Part shown: in pieces, positions 9,219-19,830 of the stretch | How positions within the stretch are numbered: the first letter of the stretch is position 1 | Layout: each line of letters starts with the position of its first letter | NCBI RefSeq assembly: GCF_947507565.1 | Contig: NC_089191.1 | Coordinates: forward strand, 1,116,001 to 1,180,000 | DNA from: Oscarella lobularis | Lineage: Eukaryota; Porifera; Homoscleromorpha; Homosclerophorida; Oscarellidae | Reading direction: 5' to 3' | DNA: 64,000 nucleotides | Notes under the pieces: generated by a model | Database searches by the model: none | What the model was told of the DNA's origin: nothing | Seen by the model: only the letters and a program-made list of their open reading frames with translations | Translations under genes and position numbers: made by a program

Positions 9219-10531
9219 ATGGGTGTCGCTGTGTTCGTCTCTTCTCTTCTTTTTTGAGTCTCTTCCGCATCCTCCTCAACGCGATAGACCCCTACCTAAG
9301 CAGAATTAATGTTCACCTGGTGGCAAAGCCTCCGTCGTCGGTAGAAGAGCTCCTCGCGACAATTCGAGCCGAATCGGGCTCTCTACCGTCTCTCGCACAG
9401 AATTCGCAGTGGCGAGAGCGTCTCCAGCTCGCACTCGACTCCATCCGCACAGCGGACGACGTCACTCCGTTCGGACGCTGGATTCTCTACAGAACCCTCC
9501 GCATAGAAATCAATTCACTCCAATACTCCGAGACGATCGCGCAGAAGTTTCCCGAAGTCGTCATCGCGCCGCACCCGGATCGAAATAATCAGCCCATCTT
9601 CGTATTCGGTTTACCGCGCTCGGGAACGACGCTTCTCCATCATCTTCTTTCGCTTTATCCCAACGTTTTCTACCCGTCCGTATCCCAAGTCGTTTTCAGC
9701 GGTTCGTCGCTTAGCGACGTCAGAGGAGCGTCATCGCTCGACGAATTACGTCACAAAATCAAAATGGCGTTGAGACAGCACTCCTTTGGCACCGAGGTCT
9801 TCTTCCGAGCCATCCTCTCCTTTCCCTATAGCGTTCACCCTACGGATATTGACGGTCCTGAAGAATGTATCGGTGTGCTGAACAGGTATCTGCTCTACGA
9901 GACGTTACCGATCACTCGCTGCCACGATTACACGAACGTTCCCTCACAATACGATGAACTGTCCGATCGAGCCTATTGTCTTTACAAACGAGATTTGCAC
10001 GTGATGCAATCGATTGCCTGTTCAGATAAATGTCGATCTCGTTTCGTTCTCAAAGCTCCGCATCACACGCCGTTTGCTGACGTCATTCTGCGTCATTTTC
10101 CTAATGCTTGTTTCGTGCGTATGCATCGAAATCCGGCCGAAGTCGTACCTTCTTTTTCGTCGCTTCTTCGTCTTCACAACGGCGCGTTTTGTCGGGTCGA
10201 TTCGTTGAAATTGGGACAAAGTCTTCAGAAGGCGATTTGCAGTGTGACCAAAGAACTCGTTCGGCAAACGCCACGGATGCCCGAGTGCACTATCGACGTT
10301 CGATTTGAAGATTTCTCTCGAGATCCCGTTGCCGTGTGTAGAAAGATTGCCGCGGAAGTTGGTATGGAGCATACAAAAGCAGTGGAAGACAAACTGACGG
10401 CGTTTCTGATTGACGACAAAGCGAAGCGCGTCCGAGCAGGCAAACACGTCTACACTCTAGAAGAATTTGGTTTAGATGCAGAGGAAATTCGACGAGATTG
10501 TAAGGAGTACTGTAAAATGTTTTCCGTTTGA
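9219..10531 (+). CDS. Sulfotransferase 5, full length except for a poly-T frameshift near the N-terminus
   Basis: The ATG at 9219 opens MGVAVFVSSLLF and then reads TGA, because the T run after CTTC has six Ts where related copies (for example 44206) have four. From 9254 the frame is open for 425 residues with every family motif intact: KPPSSVEELLATIRA, loop FGLPRSGTTLLHHLL, KAPHHTPFADV, FVRMHRNPAEVV and HVYTLEEFGLDAEEIRRDC. A two-base expansion in a homopolymer could be a real disabling mutation, an assembly error or a variable site. The lack of other lesions suggests either a very recent loss or an artefact. Confidence 0.8.
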
Positions 10532-10574
10532 GCTATCAGCACACTTATAGTTTTGGATCAATGATCTAAACTGT

Positions 10575-10580
10575 CACGTG
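10575..10580. promoter_or_regulatory. CACGTG box of sulfotransferase pseudogene 6
   Basis: Context CTGTCACGTGACTGCAAGG, identical to that of sulfotransferase 4. It ends 14 nt before the ATG at 10595. Confidence 0.6.
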
Positions 10581-10594
10581 ACTGCAAGGGACAA

Positions 10595-11219
10595 AATGGG
10601 TCCTTCTCTTGCGTCTCTTTCGCGTCCTACTCAACGCAATCGATCCCTATCTGAGCCGAATTAACATTCATTCACCTGAAGCCTCCGTCGTCGGTAGAAG
10701 AGCTCCTCGCGACGATTCGAGCCGAAATCGGGCTCTCTACCGTCATCGCGCCTCGTCCGGATCGAACGAATCGTCCCGTCTTCATATTCGGTCTATGGCG
10801 ATCGGGCACAACGCTACTCCATCGTCTACTTTCCCTTTATCCCGACGTTTTCTATCCGTCCGTCGTTTTCAACGGTGCGTCGTTGCGTGACGTCAGAGAC
10901 GCGTCATCGCTCGACGAATTACGTCACAAAATCAAATTAGCGTCGAGAAAGTCTTCTTCAGAGCCATACTCTCCTTTCCGTACAGCATACATCCACTGGA
11001 CATCGACGGTCCCGAAGAATGTATAGGGGTGTTGAACAGGTATCTGTTCTACGAGACGTTGCCGCTCGCTCGCGGCGACGATTACGTGAACGTCGCTTCT
11101 CAATACAAGGATCTGTCTGATCGAGCCTATCGTCTGTACAAGAGAGATTTGCTCGTCATGAAGTCGATTGCTCGTCGCGATGAACGGCGTTCGTCTCGTT
11201 TCGTTCTCAAGTCTAGGTA
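10595..11219 (+). pseudogene. Sulfotransferase pseudogene 6
   Basis: The start and E-box match sulfotransferase 4, but the frame shifts within ten codons. A deletion removes about 150 nt between SGSLPS and VIAPRPDR, and a smaller one removes residues before the FFRAILSFPYS region. The loop (FGLWRSGTTLLHRLL) and FYETLPLARG region can still be read in pieces. Homology ends at SRFVLKS (11217), so the 3'-PAPS-binding part and C-terminus are missing. The break point abuts the duplicated flank of the phosphodiesterase-fold genes. Confidence 0.88.
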
Positions 11220-11589
11220 AGTACAGCATATTAGAAGCCGGACATAAGGTGGACACCCTAATTAATTATTGACTCGCGTGACTCCTAAAGCTGATCATTC
11301 TCCAAGCCAATCTAATTTTAATAATTAATTGCGCTTGGCATAACACTGTTTAGAATTTCCTAATAATTCTTTGATATCATGAACTTATTGTGATGACCCT
11401 AGATCATGATTGACCTTTCACTTAATTTAACTGCAGAGTCATTGTTGTCAGAGGGCTTGTCTCATTGGTATACGCTTACTAAAAGTTACGTACGTAAAAA
11501 GAATCGTGTGCCAAGAAAGTCACTGAAGTGGTTTAGCTAAACAAAGAATCCAGTGAGACATATAGGCGAAGAAAAGGGCCATAAACGCG
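11220..11589. other. 3' flank of the first phosphodiesterase-fold gene
   Basis: No ORF supported. Much of it (from ATTAGAAGCCGGA at about 11231) is repeated with divergence at 13987-14335, beyond the 3' end of the paralogue, so the tandem duplication includes this flank. Confidence 0.6.
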
Positions 11590-13245
11590 TTAGCATTCTT
11601 CCTTATTCTTCTTCCACACATTAAAAGCGCTTTTCCATTCTTCAAACATTTCGATAGGGTCCTCAGCCATTGTTTCTACAAAAGACGGTGTTTCTATTTA
11701 ACGAGTAGTCTAGACTCAATTAATTAACCTCCAATCTGATAAGTCACCGACAGTCCGTAGTGATCAGAGAGAGGCACCCCAATAGGCAATACGCCATCAT
11801 AAATCAGCTATATATAAAAAGGTTAGGAATTACGTCATAAGCAAATACATTATCATACCCTTGCGCCCATCACGTTCGACGAAAGTTGCGATGGAATATA
11901 GATATGATCAATTATAACACCCGTTGAGTTTGTCGGCCTATTGGCGAGCGTTCCAGGTATGTAGTCACTTGAGACGAGGACATTTTCAGAGCAGAAGGTG
12001 CACAGTCCCACTTTTGTTACAGCTGGAGAAATATATCTTTGAGCTAGAACTTTTTCATAGACTCGGGGAAACTCAGCAGCCACCGCGTTGCCTATGCTAG
12101 GACCGTGGTTGTAGTCTCCCATTAGAAATAACGGCGATTTTGAAGAGTATCGATTCATTAACTGTTGGAAATACGCATTTTGCTCCTCTTCAACGCTCTC
12201 AAACTCGACGGGGCCAACTACAAAACACAGCAAACAGAATATAAAATTACACAAATAAATCTAACAAATATATAAGGGCAAGGGCAGACACACTCTTAGG
12301 GCACACAGTGTAAACACCGAGAGACTTAACTGTAAGGAATTTCTGGTCGCCTAAAATATGTTGGAAAATGCGAACAGACGACTGTTCCGAGATTCTCTAC
12401 CTGGAACGCAAAGAAAGGTCAGAGTGCATGTCCATACAGTACACTAAGCTTATACTCACTTCCGCTGATAGATATCCGCGAGGGACGAGTTGTATTTCGC
12501 CCGCTGCAATATTAAAACTATCAGCCACGGCATTACTCAAAGGAATTTTGCTCAGCAAAAGAAGACCATTCGTAGAGACGTACGAAACGCCTGTATCACC
12601 GAGACAGCTAAGAGGATTGTTGAGTGATCCTAAAGCATCATTATTACACAGAGATAACGTTTTAGAAAAAAAAATAATCAATGCATGATACCCGTAATGG
12701 GACTGCCGATGACGAGACAGTTCAAGCATCGCTGGCCTACAGCTCGAAACAGACTGCGACAATTCTCTTCCAGCAGACTGCAAAGTAGCGGGGCCACAGG
12801 ATCGGAGTCGTTCGAAGGACATCGCGTCTGCATGCAGCCGAGAGCCGACTGTAGGGCGATCGCGTCGTCGCAAGGCGGCGTCGCACTCGGATGCGTTTCC
12901 AAGCGCACGTGATACGGAAACGTGGCGGACGTCGCGTTCACGATGGCCAGGATATCGGTTTCGAGAAACACTTCTTGAAGACAAAGAACGTCCGCCGTCG
13001 ACTTTGGCAACTATGACGAGAGGCAAATTTATATTGAAGCGATCGCTCGTGAAATGGGAAGCGTCTTTGCTTTATTGAACTGACGAGCATACTTCTGTAA
13101 GGAGGACGGAAAAGCGCTCTCGCCACTGGCCAATAAGCGCCGCTCCAGCAGTGTTAAAGGTTGTCAATTCCACTGTAGAGTTAGTCGCTGATACGCTCGA
13201 GTAAAGAGTGACGGCGAGTGAGAAGAGTTGTAGTAACTTCAACAT
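11590..13245 (-). CDS. Secreted endonuclease/exonuclease/phosphatase-fold enzyme, paralogue A
   Basis: Seven exons on the minus strand: 13093-13245, 12692-13010, 12460-12629, 12331-12400, 11859-12217, 11729-11807 and 11590-11675, giving 411 residues. Residues 1-20 are a signal peptide (MLKLLQLFSLAVTLYSSVSA). EEP-fold catalytic motifs are all present: LCLQEV (metal-binding Glu), GDYNHGP (Asp/Asn pair), IDHIYIP and LSDHYGLSV (terminal Asp-His). A Cys-rich insertion (ALGCMQTRCPS...ENCRS...QRCLNC) follows the first block. Secreted EEP proteins include DNase I-like nucleases and sphingomyelinases; the substrate here cannot be told. The last small exon (AEDPIEMFEEWKSAFNVW) could have been taken for 3' UTR, but its frame is conserved in paralogue B, which supports it as coding. 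Confidence 0.85.
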
Positions 13246-14335
13246 CGCTGTGGAATCCGGAAACTCTACGTGTAGCCCGTATGTAAAGAGTCACTTCTCT
13301 CCTGTTCGTCGACTCACCGTTAGTTCTAAGGAGCCAGAGGAAGGGTTTGGCGATGAACTCCAACTCCGCCGACTTGGATCGGACGTCTCCGAGAACACGT
13401 ACAGTAGAGGGCTAGAGATCAAAGCCCGTTCGCATAATCGAATCTGCTCGGAAGAATTTCGCGTTGGCGTCCGGGAGCTCGCTATCGACGGTCAAAGCGA
13501 GCTAGCCTTCTGCTCTTCGGAAACGGAACCGTTTTAGCCTACGGGCCATCCGACGGTCTATTAGCTAATGTAGTGATCACAGCAATTTAGGCGAAGAAAG
13601 GCGCCAATGGTACCGCAGCATTCTTCTTTATTCTTCTGCCACACTCTGAAATTTCAAAAATTTCAAAGCGTTTTTCCATTCTTCAAATGGAATTGGCTTT
13701 CATCATCGAAGAGGCCTATCAGAACATCGTCGATGCTTGCCAGGTCAGTTAATTAATTAATTAATTAATTAACTACGCTTCGCTGATAGTTACATCATAT
13801 GGTCAGATTATCTGATAGACGTCTCAGAGATATCATCTGTATAGCTTACGGGTGCTGTATGCTGAACAAGCGTGCACACGAAAAAGTGAAGACGTTAGAA
13901 AATTTCACAGGTACTTCACATGTCGCAAACGTCTCTAGTTAATTAAAGGAATTATAGCTAACTAGTTAGTAGTAGTAGTACGTACATTAGAAGCCGGATA
14001 ACCCTATGTCGTATGAAGACATACTAATTATTGTACTCGCGTGACTCCAAAAAACTAATCATTCTCGAGCCATTGTTTGCGAGCGGCGCAACACTGTTTA
14101 GAATTTTCCTAAAACTTTTTTTGATATTATGTAGCTAGATCATGTTTCTCAGAGGGCTTGTCTCGTGGGCATACCTACCCTTACTACTGAGTTATGTACG
14201 TAAAAAGAATTGTGTCGTAGGAGTTAGAGTGTTCGTGGTACTGTGTGCCAAGAAAAGTCACTGAAGTGATTTAGCTAAACAAACAAACAATCTAACAGGA
14301 GAGAACGTCTAAGCGAACCAAAGTGCCAAAACGCG
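13246..14335. other. Intergenic region between the two phosphodiesterase-fold paralogues
   Basis: It holds the promoter of paralogue A at its left side, a relic of a third copy (13610-13690), a TTAA microsatellite (13749-13772) and the duplicated 3' flank of paralogue B (from about 13987). Short ORFs on both strands have no recognisable content. Confidence 0.5.
13610..13690 (-). pseudogene. Relic of a third phosphodiesterase-fold gene, last exon only
   Basis: The minus strand reads PFEEWKNALKF..., matching the FEEWKSAF / FEEWKNAF end of paralogues A and B. It is followed by the same GAATAAAGAAGAATGCTG-type tail, with an inserted TTTGAAATTTT duplication. No other exon of the third copy was found nearby. 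Confidence 0.6.
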
Positions 14336-15945
14336 TCAGCATTCTTTTTTATTCTTCCACTCGTTAAAAGCGTTTTTCCATTCTTCAAACGTTTCAGTAG
14401 GGTCCTCAGCCGCGGTTTCTACGAAAGACGGTGTACTTTCAATAAATCAGTGTAGTCTAGACCTAATTACCTCTAATCTGATAAGTCACCGACATTCCGT
14501 AGTGATCTGACAGAGGCACCCCAAGAGGCAATACGCTATCATAAATCCTCTGTATAAAAAACAGTAAGATTTACGTAATAAACGGAATAAAAAATACCCT
14601 TGCACCCATCACGTTTGATGACAGTTGTGATGGAATATAGATATGATCAATAAGAACACCCGTTGCATTTGTCGACCTATTGACGAGCGTCCCAGGTATG
14701 TAGTCGCTTGAAATGATGACATTTTCGGAGCAGAAAGTGCACAGTCCCACTTTTGTTACAGCTGGAGAAATAAATCCTCGAGCTAAAACTTCTTCATACA
14801 CTCGTGGATACGCAGCGGCGATCGCATCGCCTATGCTGGGACCGTGGTTGTAGTCTCCAATTAGAAATAATGGTGATTTTGAAGAGTATCGATTCATGAG
14901 CTGTTGAAAATAAGCATTTTGCTCTTCTTCAACGCTCTCAAATTCGACTGGGCCAACTGCAAAATTAATTAACACAGCAAACAGAATATAAGTTGCAGTT
15001 TGAACACAGGCTTAGGACAGACACTTAACTGTAAGGATCTTCTGGTGTCCCATGATATGTTGGAAAATGCGAACAGATGACTGTTCCGAGATTCTCTACC
15101 TGGAACGTAAAGAAAGGTCAGAGTAAAAGGTGCATACGGTACTGAGCTTATGCTCACTTCCGCTGATAGATATCCGCGAGTGACGACCTGTATTTCGCCC
15201 GCTGCAATATTGAAGCTATCAGCCACGGCATTGCGTAGAGGAATTTTGCTCAACAACAATAGACCATTCGTAGACGCGTACGAAACGCCTGTATCACCGA
15301 GGCAGCTAAGAGGATCGTTGAATAATCCTAAATTATCGTCAGTACAAAATAAATATTTTAGAAAAAATACCCGTAATGGGATTGCCGAGGACGAGACAGT
15401 TCATGCATCGTTGGCCTAAAGCTCGAAGCTCGCTGCGGCAATTCTCTTCCAGCATACCGCAAAATAGTAGACCCACACTGACAGAATCGCCAGCCTCGGA
15501 TGGACATCGCGTCTGCGTGCAGGCGAGAGCCGTCTGCAGGGCGATCGCGTCGCAAGGCGGCGTCGCACTCGGATGCGTTTCCAAGCGCACGTGGTAGGGA
15601 AACGCGTCGGACGTCGCGTTAACGACGGCCAGGAGATCGGTTTCGAGCCACACTTCTTGAAGACAAAGAACGCTCGCCGTCGACTTCGGCAACTAAAAGA
15701 CGCGCGATCGATCGACGCAAATTAATTTATCGGTCACTCGTGAAATATAGCCGGTAAGCGTATTTGCATGCGTTATTACACAGCGAACATACTTCCGTAA
15801 GGAGGGCGGAAAGGCGCTCTCGCCACAGGCTAAGAAATGCAGCTGAGGCAGCGTTAAATGTTGTCAATTCCACGGTAGAGTTGATGGCTGACGCGCCCGT
15901 GTAAAGAGTGATTGTGACAGCGAGAAAGAAGAAGGTCGGGGGCAT
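14336..15945 (-). CDS. Secreted endonuclease/exonuclease/phosphatase-fold enzyme, paralogue B
   Basis: Exons 15793-15945, 15371-15692, 15158-15327, 15030-15099, 14598-14956, 14471-14549 and 14336-14418 give 411 residues. Exon sizes equal those of paralogue A except one extra codon in exon 2 and one fewer in exon 7, and all phases agree. Signal peptide MPPTFFFLAVTITLYTGASA. Catalytic motifs LCLQEV, GDYNHGP, IDHIYIP and LSDHYGMSV are intact. The Cys-rich insertion is kept (CTQTRCPS...ENCRS...QRCMNC). Its start codon faces the rhamnosidase start 93 bp away, so the two probably share a promoter region. Substrate unknown; the paralogues are similar enough to suggest redundant or slightly divergent activity. 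Confidence 0.86.
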
Positions 15946-16038
15946 GTTGATCGGTGTGGAATTTTTCCGGAAGAAGCCCGTTTGTTATTTTAGTACAGTG
16001 TCATTCGGGTTCTCTATCTCAGTGTGCACGTGAGAGAT
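15946..16038. promoter_or_regulatory. 93-bp divergent promoter between paralogue B and the rhamnosidase gene
   Basis: The two start codons face away from each other with only 93 bp between them. A CACGTG (TGCACGTGAGA) lies at 16027-16032, ending 6 nt before the rhamnosidase ATG, as in the sulfotransferase genes. Confidence 0.6.
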
Positions 16039-18957
16039 ATGAGACGCCTGGTACTTCTTCTGGCAGCAGTAGCGCACCTTTCTGCGAAAGCGACCGCGCT
16101 TTTGCCAGCACGAAACCTGAGAACGGAGTACCTCGACTCTCCGCTCGGAATCGACACTCCCAAGCCGCGATTCTCGTGGCAACTCGAATGCAAGAGCACG
16201 CAACGAGGCGCGAGCCAATCCGCGTACGAAATAGCAGTATCCGAAGCGACGCACGACGAAAAAATCGCACCGAAAGACCCCATCCTGTGGCTCGGCAGAG
16301 AAAACTCAACTCAAACGATCAACATCCCGTATGCAGGACCTCCACTCAAATCCGTCCAAATCTACACGTGGCGAGTTCGCTGGTGGAGCAACGAAAACAC
16401 GTCGACGACACCGTCCGAGTGGAGCTCGTGGGCGACGTTCAGCACGGCGCTCAACGATTCGGACTGGATTGCCGACTGGATAGGTCGCCCCCACGTAAAC
16501 GCATCCAATCGTCCTCTTCAAATACGAGCCGACTTTCTATTGCCCTCTGACGTCACTCAAGCTTTCATCTACGTCGCCGGTCTCGGATACTATCAGCTCT
16601 ATCTAAACGGTCGTCGAGTCGACTCGCACGCACTCGGCCCATTCACCGTCTTCCAGAAACGAATTCTCTACGACACGTTCGCCGTGACGTCGTTTCTCCG
16701 TAAAGGCGACTCGAACGCAATCGGCGTTCGTCTCGCGCCGGGCGCTTGGGGCCAATTCTACGACGGACCCCTTATGCTTCGTCTCGAACTGCACGCGAAA
16801 CTCGCCGACGGATCGACAGTCAAACTAGTATCGCATCCGGGAAACGCTCGAGTGCGCGGAGCCGACGTGAAGGGTTGGTGGCGAATCGACGACGATCCGT
16901 GCACGCAGGCGGCGTTCTACGACGGCGAACACTACGACGCTCGTCTCGAACAGGACGGTTGGAATGCGCCGAATTTCGCGGCGGCGACTCGTTGGCAAGA
17001 CGCCGCCGAAGTGTCGCCGCCCTCCGACGGCGGCGTCGGACGTCTTCATCCGGGTACTTTGAAGCCGATTCGAAAGTTCGACGAAATCAAAGCCGTTCGC
17101 ATGACCGAACCCGTTCCCGGCGTCTACGTGTTCGACTTCGGGCAGAATTTCGCCGGCGTCGAGATATTGCGCGTTCGCGGTCCCGCCGGCGCGACGGTGA
17201 CGATCTACAAAGGCGAGCTTCTCTTCGACAACGGCACCGTTCACAATCAACTCCGCGTGAACATGACGACCGTTTATACGCTACGCGGCGGCGACGACGT
17301 CGAAGTCTACGAACCGGATTTCGTCTATTATGGGTTCCAATACGCGCAGGTGACCGGCTTTCCGGGTAAGCCGACGCTCGACTCGCTCTCCGGTCGATTC
17401 GTTCATAGCGATCTGAATGCGACGGGGGATATCGAGTTCCAAGGCGATTCCGCGGAAGCGTCGATTCTTCAAGGTATTCAGCATTGCGTCAAGTGGAGCG
17501 CGTTGAGCAACTTGATGTCTATACCGACCGACTGTCCGAATCGGGAGCGCGGCTGGATGGGAGACGGGCAGGTGAGCTCGTCGAATGCCGCGTGGAATTT
17601 CGATATGGCCGCGTTCTACGAGTCGTGGGTGCGCAGCATGCGCGATCAGCAGGAGATCTATGCGTCGGTTGAGGAAATTGCTGGTATGGTTACGGACATC
17701 GTTCCCGATCCCGCGCGTCCGACGCCGAAGGCGTTTACCGATGCGACGTGGAGTTCGGCGTATCTTATCGTTCCTCTTCTCGTCTACAGGCACTACGGTG
17801 ACGTTGCACTGATAAGTGAACTTTATGAAGGGTTTAGAGACTATGTCGTCTATCTTGATCGTTTGGCGCAGGAGAATTCCTCCGTTCCGGGCGGTCTTCT
17901 GACTAAGCACAAGTACGGCGATTGGTGCAATACGTATCCGAGAGAAACGCGAGAAATACCGATCACGGGTCCCATATCGGCGAGCTTTTTTCAAATCACC
18001 AGCTACGAAATTTTTTCGCGATTCGCTCGAATTCTCAATCGATCCGACGATGCCGTCAAATACGCTCAAATGGCCGAAAAGTTGAAGCCGATTTTTCACG
18101 AGTTTTACTACAACAAAACGAAGGCTGGATATCAAGACGGAAGCCAGACGCCGAACGTTCTAGCTCTGTCGCTCGACGGCGCAATTCCTCGAGAAACGCT
18201 TCAAGACGTCGTCGAAACGTTTCTGCACGACGTGACTCAGGAGCACGACTATCACCTAACAACCGGCGCTGTCGGAACGAAATTTCTCCTGCAGACTTTG
18301 ACGCGAGTCAATCGAAGCGACCTCGCTTTTGCGCTTGCCACGCAGACGACGGAGCCCAGCTGGGGTTGGTGGGTCACGCAGAATGCGACGACCCTATGGG
18401 AAAATTGGTCGGGCGTCGCCGATCTGACTCATCCTCCTCCGCCGACTCACAATCACATATTTCTCGGCTCGCATTGGCCTTGGCTTTACGAGACGTTTGT
18501 CGGCATAGATCAAGCCGACGATTCGACTGCCTTCGAGCACATCGTCATTAGACCGATTCACGCGACGATTCCGCTCGAGACCTGGAAGACGATCTGCACA
18601 GGTGACGTCAGAATTTTTAAAATTAGTGGCGTCAACGCTAGCTATAACTCCATTCGGGGCAAAATATCTGTCGCTTGGTCGCACGCCAATGAAGGTAATG
18701 TCTTGTTCTCGCTCGCTGTTACCATTCCCATGAACAGCGATGCAGAAGTCTGGGTGCCAACTCAGAACTACTGCGGCAAAATCCCCTCGCCTAGTCAAGT
18801 TCTAGTGACCGAGTCGGGCCAAGAAATTTGGTCTGATGGAAAATTAAAGCCTATAAAAGGAGTGCTTAGTGGTTCCTACAACAGCGAGTATCAAGCTGTC
18901 GTTTTACAAATTGTTTCAGGTAGCTACGTTTTTGCGTATTCCCTTATGTCATTGTAG
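16039..18957 (+). CDS. Intronless secreted GH78 alpha-L-rhamnosidase
   Basis: Single exon, 972 residues from the ATG at 16039 (an upstream GTG at 16024 is ignored). Residues 1-20 are a signal peptide (MRRLVLLLAAVAHLSAKATA). It follows the bacterial GH78 layout: an N-terminal beta-sandwich (LRTEYLDSPLGIDTPKPRFSW), the rhamnosidase N-terminal module (FDFGQNFAGVEILRVRGPAG), the (alpha/alpha)6 catalytic barrel and a C-terminal beta domain. The catalytic-loop motif TDCPNRERGWMGDGQ with its conserved acid residues is intact, as are WGWWVTQNATTLWENW and HNHIFLGSHWPWLYE. It should release terminal rhamnose from glycans or glycosides outside the cell. GH78 is mainly bacterial and fungal. With no intron in an intron-rich neighbourhood, this gene is a candidate for horizontal transfer; a retrocopy or simple intron loss is also possible. 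Confidence 0.93.
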   Translation: MRRLVLLLAAVAHLSAKATALLPARNLRTEYLDSPLGIDTPKPRFSWQLECKSTQRGASQSAYEIAVSEATHDEKIAPKDPILWLGRENSTQTINIPYAGPPLKSVQIYTWRVRWWSNENTSTTPSEWSSWATFSTALNDSDWIADWIGRPHVNASNRPLQIRADFLLPSDVTQAFIYVAGLGYYQLYLNGRRVDSHALGPFTVFQKRILYDTFAVTSFLRKGDSNAIGVRLAPGAWGQFYDGPLMLRLELHAKLADGSTVKLVSHPGNARVRGADVKGWWRIDDDPCTQAAFYDGEHYDARLEQDGWNAPNFAAATRWQDAAEVSPPSDGGVGRLHPGTLKPIRKFDEIKAVRMTEPVPGVYVFDFGQNFAGVEILRVRGPAGATVTIYKGELLFDNGTVHNQLRVNMTTVYTLRGGDDVEVYEPDFVYYGFQYAQVTGFPGKPTLDSLSGRFVHSDLNATGDIEFQGDSAEASILQGIQHCVKWSALSNLMSIPTDCPNRERGWMGDGQVSSSNAAWNFDMAAFYESWVRSMRDQQEIYASVEEIAGMVTDIVPDPARPTPKAFTDATWSSAYLIVPLLVYRHYGDVALISELYEGFRDYVVYLDRLAQENSSVPGGLLTKHKYGDWCNTYPRETREIPITGPISASFFQITSYEIFSRFARILNRSDDAVKYAQMAEKLKPIFHEFYYNKTKAGYQDGSQTPNVLALSLDGAIPRETLQDVVETFLHDVTQEHDYHLTTGAVGTKFLLQTLTRVNRSDLAFALATQTTEPSWGWWVTQNATTLWENWSGVADLTHPPPPTHNHIFLGSHWPWLYETFVGIDQADDSTAFEHIVIRPIHATIPLETWKTICTGDVRIFKISGVNASYNSIRGKISVAWSHANEGNVLFSLAVTIPMNSDAEVWVPTQNYCGKIPSPSQVLVTESGQEIWSDGKLKPIKGVLSGSYNSEYQAVVLQIVSGSYVFAYSLMSL

Positions 18958-19830
18958 ACGCTATTTTTGTACGGGTGTCTTGTTTTTATTCTCCTTGAAT
19001 TTTTCAATTTTTATTGCTGCACGAAGCTGTAGATCGAATCTCCGTTAGTGTGAGCATAGATGTCTCTTCCTTTATCTATCGGGTGTGAGTGAACGCGTAC
19101 TGTACATACAGTAGGGAAGTACAGTATTCGTTTTTGTTATGCGCACGCTCAACAAAGATGCCACGCGAAAAGCGCCACATCAGTTTTCTCTGCGTTCCGT
19201 TCGTCGTTCGTCTTTTTCATCGTTGGCGTGAGCGTTTCCGAAGTGGTACCTAGGTGTACTGCTTGGATTCGTGGACGCCAATTGCCAATTGGTAAGCAGA
19301 CAACCGCACGCATTCCGCTCTCGCGTTTTGCACCATCGAACGGCACGAAAACTGACGTACGACGTGACGACGTGCCAAGTGCACGCGCGTAGCGTTATAC
19401 TCGCATCCATTCGCCTTTCGGCGATCCCTCGCCGCGTGCACCCGAATTTCCTTTTATTTCATTCGCTTCTTCTTTTTTTTAGTTTTGTGAAGAAGGAGCA
19501 GCGCATCGACCAGGTTCGCACCTTGGGGCCCCCAGTAGGCGTAGGGGGCGGGGCCCTCTGCAACATACGCCTGTCCGATACTGCCCGCGCTCGCGGGCAT
19601 AGAAAATTTTCGTCAGTCTAATCGTTTGGTCTGATCGTGTAATCGAGGGCGGGTTGGGGTTCTCGAGTGAGGGCGGGTGTCAAGGCAGCGCACGAAGCCC
19701 ACGTGCGTATGTTGCAGAGAGTGTACGTAGCGGGACAACAAGTCGGTATAGTGTCGCGTGCTTGGTTTGCATCACTGCGTTAGTTTTCACGGGTCCCCTC
19801 CCTTACATTAGGGTTTAGTTGGCGGCTGCT
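18936..19830. repeat. Segmental duplication copy 1 (partner 49268-50140)
   Basis: About 0.9 kb starting in the last seven codons of the rhamnosidase (GTATTCCCTTATGTCATTG) and ending at GGCGGCTGCT matches 49268-50140 with scattered substitutions and small indels. It includes the presumed rhamnosidase 3' UTR and GC-rich hairpin-forming blocks (GGGCCCC near 19530-19560, CCCGCGCTCGCGGG near 19588). No protein or known RNA was recognised in it. Confidence 0.85.

Noticed and set aside
13208-13537. 109-residue plus-strand ORF between the phosphodiesterase-fold genes
   Set aside because: It overlaps the first exon of paralogue A on the other strand, has no recognisable content and is not kept beside paralogue B.
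13687-13743. Short plus-strand exon-like ORF (MELAFIIEEAYQ) with a following GTCAG
   Set aside because: It overlaps the relic of the EEP last exon on the other strand and has no partner exon.
16024-16038. Longer rhamnosidase start at 16024
   Set aside because: The codon is GTG. The ATG at 16039 gives a clean signal peptide directly.
19510-19530. tRNA-like B-box (GGTTCGCACC) and GC-rich hairpins in the duplicated 0.9-kb block
   Set aside because: No matching A-box, acceptor stem or cloverleaf could be folded, and no snRNA or 5S signature was seen.
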